From: JAVVHH01 sp032249615
GTDB taxonomy: Bacteria > Pseudomonadota > Alphaproteobacteria > Acetobacterales > Acetobacteraceae
DNA length: 24,601 bases
Assembly (NCBI GenBank): GCA_032249615.1
Contig: JAVVHH010000051.1
Coordinates: 1 to 24,601, forward strand
Reading direction: 5' to 3'
The position numbers and the translations under genes are program-made. The stretch's first letter is position 1; the number at the start of each line of letters is the position of its first letter. Under the pieces are notes generated by a model. The model saw nothing but the letters and a program-made list of their open reading frames with translations. It did not search any database and had not been told where the DNA came from. This document shows, in pieces, positions 15,376 through 22,751 of this stretch.

Positions 15376-15438
15376 GTGAGTCGAGAGCGCAGGATGAATG
15401 GTTTGACAGGCAATCGCGCTCAGGATCTCGGCCGGTGA
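15363..15438 (+). repeat. 17-nt direct repeat of a translation-initiation module
   Basis: Copies at 15363-15379 and 15422-15438 match at 15 of 17 positions, differing only at the two bases after AGGATC. Each contains an AGGA and a GTG nine bases later. They are 59 bp apart, so the two GTGs are in different frames. Confidence 0.75.
15376..15438 (+). CDS. Possible 20-codon leader peptide coupled to the membrane-protein gene
   Basis: A short frame beginning at a GTG (15376), with an internal in-frame ATG at 15394, and ending in the TGA at 15436-15438. It encodes about 20 mostly polar, Arg-rich residues with no hydrophobic segment, so it is unlikely to be a signal or membrane peptide. It has an excellent Shine-Dalgarno, GGAGGA, nine bases upstream. 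Its stop overlaps the GTG start of the next gene (GTGA), the geometry of translational coupling. The initiation region AGGATC-NN-GGCCGGTGA (15363-15379) is repeated with only two mismatches at the next gene's start (15422-15438). Whether the peptide or just its translation matters is unknown; chance occurrence is possible. Confidence 0.4.
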   Translation: MSRERRMNGLTGNRAQDLGR

Positions 15439-16841
15439 AATCCGCAACGACCCTCGCGCCGGCTCCTGGGACGGATGCTCGCGTCGGCTCCATGCTCGCT
15501 TATTCGAACGGGTTTCAGCTCTGCCGGCCCCGGCCGGTGCTGGCCGTGCTCTATGCCCTGGCCGCGTCCGCGCTGCTTTGTTACCCGACATGGCCCGGGC
15601 TGATGTCGTTCGACAGCCTGTTTGCCTACAAAGAATCGCTCGAGGGCATCGTCACGGCCGTATGGCCGCCGGCCCAGGCCTACTCGTTCTACCTGTCGCG
15701 CGCTGCCGGCGCGGGCGTCTGGGGCGTGTTCATCGGCCAAGCTTTCATTCTGCTGTTCAGTGCAGCCCTGATCTTCAGCATGGCGTTCCGCACCATCGCG
15801 GCCGTTGTCACAGCTTTGCTGGTCTTCAGCCTGGCTTTCGTGTGGTTTCCTACTCTCTGGGGCACGTTCGGCGTCCTTTGGAAGGACGTCACCACGACCA
15901 GCTTCGCGTTGCTTGGCCTGGCGCTCTGGTTGCTGGCGATCCGGACGGTCTCCTACGCCTGGCTCGTGGCTGGGGCGGCCGCTTTCGCGGTGCATGTCGC
16001 GCTGCGCTACAATGCGTTCCCGCTGACGTTCTTCGTGATGGCGCTTATGGCGGCGTGCCCGTTCGGGTTTGTCCGCCGCCCCAACGCGCGCTTGATCGCG
16101 AGCGCCGTTCTGCTCGGCGGGCTGGGACTGGCCTTCATCTCGATGAAGGTCCGCTTGCCCGACTTCCGCGTGCTGCCGTCCGGCACTGGTCTCTCCGCGG
16201 TGCAGGAATTCGACCTGCTCGGCATCTCTGCCTGCGAAGGCGTCAACCTGCTGCCACCGGGGGTCTCCGACGGCGCCCCAGTGTCGGCGGCTGACCTGCA
16301 GCAGCTCTACGATCCGCGCCACGTGCAACTCGCTTTCCGCCATGTGCCCGGCGTTCCGGTTCTGCTGGAAACCGACGCGGATGGTGCAGTGGAGAGCACC
16401 TGGTTCTCCATCGTGCCGCAGCATGTCGGCTGCTATCTCAAGCATCGGATGGCGGTTTTCCGCGAGCAGATGGGCTTGTCAGGACCGGTCTTCTACCCGA
16501 CGCATCCCGGGATCGACGCGAACGATTACGGGCTCGCCCTCGCGCACCCGGCCCTGACGACAGAGTGGGTCGGCTACATCCTGCGCTCCTCCAACAGCCC
16601 GTTCCGGCGAGCCTATCTGCTCTACGGGCTGGCAATTCTGGGCGTTATCGCCGCGCTGTTTCGTCGCGTGCCGAACCGCCTGCTCCTCTCGGCCCTACTG
16701 TTTGGCGCGATGGCTTATCCGTGCACGCTGTTCTTCGTAGGACCGGCGGCGGATGCGCGATACATTTTCCCGTCCAACGTGTTCTGCGTCCTGCTGATCA
16801 TCGTCTCTTTCGGCGCCGTGGCGCGAACGGCCCGCCGATGA
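15435..16841 (+). CDS. Polytopic membrane protein, GT-C glycosyltransferase-like
   Basis: A 468-residue integral membrane protein with about ten hydrophobic helices in the first 350 residues and near the C-terminus (for example VLAVLYALAASALLCYP, VFIGQAFILLFSAALIF, LLSALLFGAMAYPCTLFFV). The first periplasmic loop carries MSFDSLFAYKESLEG followed by WPP, the position where GT-C transferases hold catalytic acidic residues. A later LWKDVTTTSFALLGLAL also recalls uncharacterised bacterial GT-C-like families. A soluble loop near residues 235-330 contains two cysteines (CEGVNL, GCYLKH) that could form a disulfide. The start is taken as the GTG at 15435, with AGGA nine bases upstream; the ATG at 15492, 19 codons in, has no ribosome-binding site but remains possible. 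It overlaps the next glycosyltransferase by ATGA. It probably transfers a lipid-linked sugar or handles glycan across the membrane. Confidence 0.72.
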   Translation: MKSATTLAPAPGTDARVGSMLAYSNGFQLCRPRPVLAVLYALAASALLCYPTWPGLMSFDSLFAYKESLEGIVTAVWPPAQAYSFYLSRAAGAGVWGVFIGQAFILLFSAALIFSMAFRTIAAVVTALLVFSLAFVWFPTLWGTFGVLWKDVTTTSFALLGLALWLLAIRTVSYAWLVAGAAAFAVHVALRYNAFPLTFFVMALMAACPFGFVRRPNARLIASAVLLGGLGLAFISMKVRLPDFRVLPSGTGLSAVQEFDLLGISACEGVNLLPPGVSDGAPVSAADLQQLYDPRHVQLAFRHVPGVPVLLETDADGAVESTWFSIVPQHVGCYLKHRMAVFREQMGLSGPVFYPTHPGIDANDYGLALAHPALTTEWVGYILRSSNSPFRRAYLLYGLAILGVIAALFRRVPNRLLLSALLFGAMAYPCTLFFVGPAADARYIFPSNVFCVLLIIVSFGAVARTARR

Positions 16842-17857
16842 GGGTGGATTGCTACACCAGTGCGTCGTTCGCCTACCTCGATCGCGCGCGGGTGCTCGCG
16901 GAAACCATCCGGGCGCATCATCCTAAGTGGCGGATGCACCTCCTGCTCTGCGACGAGGAGCCGCCCGGTTTCGATTGGGACCCGGCCCGCGAAGACTTCC
17001 ACTCGGTCGTCCGCAGCAGCGACCTAGGCATACCCGAGTTCCGCAGCTGGGCTTTCGGCCACAATATCGTCGAGTTCTGCACGGCGGTAAAAGGCTTCAT
17101 GCTGGACCGTCTGCTCGCGGAAGGCACGGAGTCAGTGGTGTATCTCGATCCCGACATCGCGCTGTTCGCGCCGCTCGTGGACGTCGAGAGACTGCTGTCC
17201 GACCATGCCGTCGTTCTGACCCCCCATCTGACGGTCGCCGAAGAGGCCGATGCGGGCATTCGGGACAACGAGATCGGTTCGTTGAAGCACGGCGTCTACA
17301 ATCTTGGCTTCGTCGCCGTCCGGAATTGCGAGGAAGGGCGGAAGTTCGGGCGTTGGTGGCGCGACCGGCTGCACCGTTACTGCTGGGACGACATCCCGGC
17401 CGGGCTCTTCGTCGATCAGCGTTGGTGCGATCTGGCCCCCGCGCTGTTTGCCGACGTCGCTGTCCTTCGCGATCCCGGTTACAACGTCGCGTCCTGGAAT
17501 TTGGGCAGCCGGCCGATTTCGATCGGCACCGACGGCATGATCCGGGCCGGCGATAGTCTGTTACGGTTCTTCCACTTCACCAAAGTGAGCGGGGTCGGTG
17601 AGCAGATGCTGCGCCGGTATGCCTATGGCCGGCTCGAGGTGTTCGAGCTACTGCGGTACTACCGGGCTCGCTTGGCGGTGCATCGTCCGGCGCGGTTGCC
17701 GCACGGGTGGTGGGCGCTCAACCACTTCAGGGACGGGACGCCGATCCGGCACGAGCAGCGGATCGCGTGGCGTCATCGGGTGGATCTTCGCCAGGCGTTC
17801 CAGGACCCGTTCGAGTCCGGCGCGGGCAGCTATCAGGAATGGTTCATGCATCAATGA
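16838..17857 (+). CDS. GT-A-type glycosyltransferase with DxD motif
   Basis: A 339-residue cytoplasmic enzyme. It opens directly with a nucleotide-sugar-binding strand, MRVDCYTSASFAYLDRARVL, and holds the metal/donor motif YLDPDIALF (Asp104 and Asp106), the DxD signature of GT-A glycosyltransferases. Later segments YNLGFVAVRN and FVDQRWCDL resemble GT8-like donor and acceptor regions, and FFHFTKVSG may contribute a metal-binding His. No membrane segment is seen. Both ends are ATGA overlaps, with the membrane protein before and the FkbM methyltransferase after, so the three are translated as a unit. The DxD indicates a metal-dependent transferase, but donor sugar and acceptor cannot be deduced. 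Confidence 0.82.
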   Translation: MRVDCYTSASFAYLDRARVLAETIRAHHPKWRMHLLLCDEEPPGFDWDPAREDFHSVVRSSDLGIPEFRSWAFGHNIVEFCTAVKGFMLDRLLAEGTESVVYLDPDIALFAPLVDVERLLSDHAVVLTPHLTVAEEADAGIRDNEIGSLKHGVYNLGFVAVRNCEEGRKFGRWWRDRLHRYCWDDIPAGLFVDQRWCDLAPALFADVAVLRDPGYNVASWNLGSRPISIGTDGMIRAGDSLLRFFHFTKVSGVGEQMLRRYAYGRLEVFELLRYYRARLAVHRPARLPHGWWALNHFRDGTPIRHEQRIAWRHRVDLRQAFQDPFESGAGSYQEWFMHQ

Positions 17858-19239
17858 ACGCCGTGAGCGAACCGGCCCTCGCGCCCTCGGCCACCATGCT
17901 GGCCACGCGCTATGGCCAGATGCGAACCCTCGGGCAGCCAGACGATCTGATCGAGCACTTCCTGCGTGAGTACGGCGAGTGGGCGTCATTCGAGACCCGG
18001 TTCGTCGCCGGTGCGATGCCGGATGGGGCGCGCGTTGCCGATGTGGGCGCCTTCGTCGGCACGTTCGGATTGGGCCTCACGCTCGATGGTCGCCCGGAAT
18101 CGATCTGCTTCGTCGAGGCGAATCCAAACCTCGCGCCGCTGCTCCGCGACAATATCGTCCGCAACACGGCGGTCGCGACGACCGTGGTCGAAGCCGTGCT
18201 CATCCCGTCCTCGATGCGGGGAGGCGTGTCGGGCAAGGTGGAAACCGGGAACACCGGATCGCTCTCGGTGCAGGCGGGCGAGATGCCCGGGCGCGTCTCG
18301 GCGAGCGTCGCGCAACAGCAGCTGACTTTGGGCGAACTGCGCGCCGAGTACGGCCCGTTCGATCTCATCAAGCTCGACATCGAAGGCTTGGAAAATGCCG
18401 TGCTTCAGGATGAGTTCGGTTCGCTCGCCTCCGGCGGCACGAGTTTCTGGCTGGAGTGCAGCAACCGGGCTGGTTCCCTGGCCTTGGGGCAAACTCTGTT
18501 GGAAGCGGGGCTGGACATCTACTATTTCGCCTTTCCGGTGTTCTCGCCCAACAATTACAATGGTTCGACGAACATCATCTTCCCTTGGGCGTTCGAAGCC
18601 GGGCTGTGGGCGACGAAGCGGGGCGCCCCGCCGGTGGCGGCGGACCTGCTCGAGGCAGGTTGCATGCTCCGCCGTATTCGCTCGGTCGCCGAATTGAAGC
18701 AGGCGCTGTGGGACACGCCAAGATGGGCGCCTGCGGACTGGGCTGGTTGCGCGCCCGCGACGGCCGTCGCCCGCGCCGCGCACGCGCTGCTGGGCGACCG
18801 CTTCGAGCGCTACCTGTCAGCCGATGAGAGCGGCTCGGAGCCCGGCGACTGGGTCGAACCTTTGCCGCGGCGGATGAAGCGGAAGATCGAGCAGTTGCGC
18901 GGTGATCTGGAACGCGCGCAGTCGCGCGTGCGCGCCGGCGAGGTGATGCTGCAGGCTGAGCGCAACTGGCTCCAGGAACAGTGCGACCACTTCTCATACC
19001 TGCAGGCGGAGCTGGCCGCGGCGCGAGCGGACCATTCCGTGGCGCAGACCGAGATTCAGTTGCAGAAGGACGAAGTCGCGCGTCTAGCGCTGCAGCTCAA
19101 CGAGATTCAATCGTCGAACCTGTTCCATATGATGCTCGCGCTGCGGGCCGCCGCTCTACGCCACCCGGGGCTCTTCCGTGCGGTCCGGCCGGTTCTGCGG
19201 TTCGGATGGCGGACGGTGCGGCGCCTTCGCGGCCGGTAG
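17854..19239 (+). CDS. FkbM-family methyltransferase with C-terminal coiled coil
   Basis: A 461-residue protein. Residues about 55-270 form an FkbM-type SAM-dependent O-methyltransferase: motif I VADVGAFVGTFG (61-72), the acidic ribose-binding strand FVEANPNLAPLL, and the FDLIKLDIEGLENAVL segment characteristic of the family. Residues about 340-430 are charged heptad sequence (RKIEQLRGDLERAQ, QKDEVARLALQLNEI) predicting a long coiled coil, followed by a strongly basic, partly amphipathic tail (RAVRPVLRFGWRTVRRLRGR). The tail could bind the membrane surface. Many FkbM proteins in polysaccharide loci methylate sugar hydroxyls, sometimes capping chains. The ATG at 17854 overlaps the upstream stop. 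The tail is long for the family and parallels the coiled coil of the leftward glycosyltransferase, hinting at a shared assembly. Confidence 0.87.
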   Translation: MNAVSEPALAPSATMLATRYGQMRTLGQPDDLIEHFLREYGEWASFETRFVAGAMPDGARVADVGAFVGTFGLGLTLDGRPESICFVEANPNLAPLLRDNIVRNTAVATTVVEAVLIPSSMRGGVSGKVETGNTGSLSVQAGEMPGRVSASVAQQQLTLGELRAEYGPFDLIKLDIEGLENAVLQDEFGSLASGGTSFWLECSNRAGSLALGQTLLEAGLDIYYFAFPVFSPNNYNGSTNIIFPWAFEAGLWATKRGAPPVAADLLEAGCMLRRIRSVAELKQALWDTPRWAPADWAGCAPATAVARAAHALLGDRFERYLSADESGSEPGDWVEPLPRRMKRKIEQLRGDLERAQSRVRAGEVMLQAERNWLQEQCDHFSYLQAELAAARADHSVAQTEIQLQKDEVARLALQLNEIQSSNLFHMMLALRAAALRHPGLFRAVRPVLRFGWRTVRRLRGR

Positions 19240-19258
19240 GATAGCCGGCTGGTCCCGA

Positions 19259-22200
19259 TCAGGCCGCTTCGAGCAGGTCCTTCCCGCTGCCGAAGAGGTA
19301 GTCGAGGTCTTCGACCTCGAGGCCGGGGATGTCTCCTTCCGCGCTGAGGGCGATGTTGGCCAGGTCGGTCTTGCGCTGCTGCAGCTCGACGATCCGGTCT
19401 TCGACGGTGTCGGCGGCGATCAGCTTGTAGACGAAGACGGATTTGGTCTGGCCGATGCGGTGGGCGCGGTCGGAGGCCTGGTCTTCGGCCGCCGGGTTCC
19501 ACCAGGGGTCGTAGTGGATGACGGTATCGGCCGATGTCAGGTTGAGGCCGCGGCCGCCGGCTTTGAGGCTGATGAGGAAGAGCGGCACTTCGCGGGCTTC
19601 GAAGGCGCGGACCGGTTCGGCCCGGTCGCGGGTGTCGCCGCGGAGCTCGACGAAGCCGATCCCGGCCTCGGTCAAGCGCGGTTTGATGAGGTCGAGCATG
19701 GAGGTGAACTGTGAGAACACCAGGATACGGCGGCCCTCCGGGATCATCTCGCCGAGCATTTCCATGAGGTCGTCGAGCTTGGACGAGGTCTCGACGGCGC
19801 GCGCGCTGGGGAGCTTGAGCAGGCGGGGGTCGCAACAGAGCTGGCGCAGCTTGAGCAGCGCGTCGAGCACGACGATGCGGCCCTGGGCGGCGCTGAGGCC
19901 GCGGATCTGCTCGCGCACCTCCTCGGAAAGAGTGCCGCGGATGGTGTCGTAGACCTCGCGCTGCTCGGGAGCGAGATTGATACGACGCAGGATAGTGTGC
20001 TTGGGCGGCAGGTCGGTGGCGACTTCGCCCTTGGTCCGGCGGAGCAGGAACGGCTTGATGCGGCGGGCCAGTTGAACCCGGCGCACGAGGTCGTTGTTCT
20101 TCTCAATCGGTGTACGGAAGCGTTTGACGAAGCTCTTACGGTCGCCCAGCAGGTTGGGCATCAGGAACGCGAACTCCGACCATAGCTCCTGCAGGTTGTT
20201 CTCGATCGGGGTCCCGGAGAGGCAAATGCGGTGCCGCGTATCGAGGCGGCAGACAGCCTTGGTCGCCTTGGAATCCGGGCTCTTGATGACCTGAGCCTCA
20301 TCGAGGACGACGATGTGCCATTGGAGCGGGGCCATGATCTCGATGTCGCGGCTCAGCACGGTGTAGGTGGTGATGACGACATGGGTCCGGTCGATGCCGG
20401 CGCGGCGCTGATGGCGGTCGAGGCCGTGCAGCACCTCCACGCGCAAATGCGGAGCGAACTTCTTCAGCTCGGCCGTCCAATTGCTGACCAGGCTGGTCGG
20501 AACGACGATCAGAGCGGGGCGGTCGAGGCGCCCCTCCTCGTGCTCGATGACCAGGTGGGCGATGGTCTGGGCGGTCTTGCCGAGGCCCATGTCGTCGGCG
20601 AGGAAGCCGCCGAGGTCGTGGGCGCGCAGATGCTGCAGCCAGGCGACGCCGAGGGCCTGGTAGGGGCGGAGCTCCGCCTTGAAGCTGGCGGGGACGGTGA
20701 TCTGGGGGAGCTCGGCCGGGCTGCGGAACTGCGCGGCGTAGGCGGCGATCGCGGCGGAATCGTCCCAGCGCGTGGTGAGCAGGTCCTCAAGGTCGAGCAC
20801 GGTCGGCGCCTCGCCGGCCGACAGGACGAGTTCGTCGTTGACGGTGCGGTGGGCCGCGTCGATGAGGTCGGCCATGACGGCCAGCAGGCGGCGGATGCGC
20901 TCGGCCGGTAGCTTGAGGATGCGTCCGTCCTCGAGGCTGGTGACGAGATCGCCCTCCTCGATCTGGGCGGCGTCCATGCCGCCGCGGTCGAGCAGGCGGG
21001 AGAGGATCGGCAGTAGCGGGACCCGATGCCCGTCGATCTCTATGCCGAAATCCAGCGCGAAACGGCCCCGTTCGGCGTCCGTGATCTTGACGTCGTACTC
21101 ACCGACCGACTGGACCGTACGGGGGCCGAAATCACGCTCGATCTTGTTGGTCCAGCCGAGCGCCTCGAGCGCTGGGATGCGGCCTTGGACGAAGGATTGC
21201 CACTTCTCGGCGGCGTCACGGCCCCGATGTACGTAGACCATGCGCCCCTTGGCCGAGGACGCGTCGGCCACGCGCATCTGCGTGAAGCCGTCCTGGCGTA
21301 GGACCGCGAGGGCAGCCGCTTCCCCCTCGCGGTCGCGGCGGACGAACGAGCCGTCACGCATGCGGACGAATTGGCGTTCGTCGTCGGCCGGCACGGGGAC
21401 GCCGTCATAGTCGAAGTCGACAATCAGTGCGTCCATCTTGGTCATGCGGCCGAAATCGTCGGGGCAGTCCATGCGGCGGAGCTGGAGCACCGGGGTGGCG
21501 GTGCACTCGAGGATGACGGGCTCGGCGGTGGCCGTCAGAGGGCCGGAGCGCGAAACCGGACGGGCGACCTGGCGGATCGGCGGTCGGACGGGCGGGCGGG
21601 ACTGGCCGGTGAAGGCCGGGCGGAACGGTGGCTTGGCGGCCGGCTTGCCGGCGAGACGGGCCGCGATGTGCGGCGCGGGACGGGCGGCGACCTGGGCCAT
21701 GCTGTAGCCGGGCTTGCTCGATGGTGCGGGGCCTGGCGCGACGACCGGGCCGTTGCGCAGGCGCACGCGGCCGACTTGGCCGGTGGCGCCATCGACATAC
21801 CACGGGCCACTTTCGCCGAGGATCACGGCCGATTTCGGCGGCAGGTCGGGCGGCACGTTCGCCTGGAACGCACGCTCCTCGCCGAGCGTGAGCGCCTTGC
21901 CCGTCGCATGCCATCGGCCGCGTCCGATTCGGGCCAGCAGGCCGAGCACGGACGCCACCGAGGCGGGCGGCACGGCGACCCGGCCAACCTCGCCGCCGCC
22001 CAGCAGCTTGGCCAGGATGCGGTTTGACTCCGGGCCTGTCTTGTCGAGCAGGATGCGGGCCGGCGTCGTGGCCTCCTGCTTACCGGTCCGCTCACCGATC
22101 AGATACGTGGTCACGGTGCAGGCGGCCGGCGGGTCGGCGGGGGCGAGTTCGAAGGCGAGGATCTGCTTCTCGACGCCGGACGAATTCGTCAGCGAATCAA

Positions 22201-22507
22201 GGAAGTTCTTCTGCGTCGCTTTGCGCAGCGAGGGGAAGCGATCGAGTGCCGCGAGCCCGGCTGCCGCGAGGTGGATGCAATTCGGCTGGCCGCAGGTGCA
22301 GCTGTTCTCGAACACGACCCGGTGGCCGAGGCGAGACGAGACGGTCGTGGTGCGCCGCTGCAGGCCGGCATGATCGACGGTTGCGGTGATCGCGCTATCG
22401 CTGAGCGCAACCTCGACGGCGCCGAGCAGGACGAGGCTCCGCCCCCGGGTCAATGTACGCGCATCGAAAACGCGTCCGAGATCGTCGGCCGAAAAAGGGC
22501 TCAGCAT
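19259..22507 (-). CDS. SNF2-family DEAD/DEAH-box helicase with SWIM-type zinc motif
   Basis: A 1082-residue superfamily 2 ATPase that translocates on double-stranded DNA and may remodel protein-DNA complexes, like RapA/HepA-related bacterial SNF2 proteins. An N-terminal SWIM-type motif CTCGQPNCIH (Cys70, Cys72, Cys77, His79) is followed by a Pro/Ala/Arg-rich, probably disordered linker at about residues 260-335. The motor begins with Walker A DDMGLGKT (Lys644), then the Walker B box DEAQ (736-739), SGTPIENNLQELWSEF (motif III region), GGRGLNL (motif V) and QASDRAHRIGQ (motif VI, 1010-1020). All motor motifs are intact. The ATG at 22507 was preferred to a TTG 13 codons upstream that lacks a ribosome-binding site. 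It converges on the FkbM gene with a 19-bp gap and diverges from the ABC exporter. No restriction or defence genes are adjacent, so housekeeping DNA repair or transcription recycling is as likely as anything. Confidence 0.93.
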   Translation of the reverse strand: MLSPFSADDLGRVFDARTLTRGRSLVLLGAVEVALSDSAITATVDHAGLQRRTTTVSSRLGHRVVFENSCTCGQPNCIHLAAAGLAALDRFPSLRKATQKNFLDSLTNSSGVEKQILAFELAPADPPAACTVTTYLIGERTGKQEATTPARILLDKTGPESNRILAKLLGGGEVGRVAVPPASVASVLGLLARIGRGRWHATGKALTLGEERAFQANVPPDLPPKSAVILGESGPWYVDGATGQVGRVRLRNGPVVAPGPAPSSKPGYSMAQVAARPAPHIAARLAGKPAAKPPFRPAFTGQSRPPVRPPIRQVARPVSRSGPLTATAEPVILECTATPVLQLRRMDCPDDFGRMTKMDALIVDFDYDGVPVPADDERQFVRMRDGSFVRRDREGEAAALAVLRQDGFTQMRVADASSAKGRMVYVHRGRDAAEKWQSFVQGRIPALEALGWTNKIERDFGPRTVQSVGEYDVKITDAERGRFALDFGIEIDGHRVPLLPILSRLLDRGGMDAAQIEEGDLVTSLEDGRILKLPAERIRRLLAVMADLIDAAHRTVNDELVLSAGEAPTVLDLEDLLTTRWDDSAAIAAYAAQFRSPAELPQITVPASFKAELRPYQALGVAWLQHLRAHDLGGFLADDMGLGKTAQTIAHLVIEHEEGRLDRPALIVVPTSLVSNWTAELKKFAPHLRVEVLHGLDRHQRRAGIDRTHVVITTYTVLSRDIEIMAPLQWHIVVLDEAQVIKSPDSKATKAVCRLDTRHRICLSGTPIENNLQELWSEFAFLMPNLLGDRKSFVKRFRTPIEKNNDLVRRVQLARRIKPFLLRRTKGEVATDLPPKHTILRRINLAPEQREVYDTIRGTLSEEVREQIRGLSAAQGRIVVLDALLKLRQLCCDPRLLKLPSARAVETSSKLDDLMEMLGEMIPEGRRILVFSQFTSMLDLIKPRLTEAGIGFVELRGDTRDRAEPVRAFEAREVPLFLISLKAGGRGLNLTSADTVIHYDPWWNPAAEDQASDRAHRIGQTKSVFVYKLIAADTVEDRIVELQQRKTDLANIALSAEGDIPGLEVEDLDYLFGSGKDLLEAA

Positions 22508-22751
22508 GCGGTTCGTATCGGTCCGTTCAGTTTGCCCGGCGAGCAAGGGCGATGGGGACCGGCCGACACGCGGCGCCCCCGGCCGAAGAGTGTAGCACTA
22601 CCGCCAAGGGCGTGCCCGCGGCAACTGCGCAGTGCGGCGCTGGGCGCAGATCGAATGTGCACTCGCAGCAAGTTGCGGTGTAAGCTAGCGCGCCGAAGCG
22701 CCGTAGGGCGAATGCCGGCTCAGCCCCTACGAGCCCGGCGTCGAGGAAGAG
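22508..22751. other. 244-bp divergent spacer between helicase and ABC exporter
   Basis: Both promoters should lie here, but no good -35/-10 pair is visible on either strand; TGTAAG at 22679-22684 is the best -10-like hexamer for the rightward gene and lacks a matching -35. A 10-bp perfect palindrome lies in the middle and is listed separately. GAGGA at 22743-22747 serves the exporter start. Confidence 0.5.
22624..22633. promoter_or_regulatory. 10-bp perfect palindrome, possible operator
   Basis: ACTGCGCAGT is perfectly self-complementary and lies between two divergent genes, where a dimeric repressor could act on both. Flanking bases do not extend the symmetry and no second copy was noticed nearby, so the assignment is speculative. 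Confidence 0.2.

Noticed and set aside
15403..15431. TTGACA at 15403-15408 as a -35 element for the membrane-protein gene
   Set aside because: At the right spacing the -10 position reads TCTCGG, with no resemblance to consensus, and the transcript would start at or after the GTG at 15435.
19240..19258. AGCCGGCT palindrome (19243-19250) as a bidirectional terminator between converging genes
   Set aside because: It has no loop and no T-run on either strand, so it cannot form an intrinsic terminator hairpin by itself.
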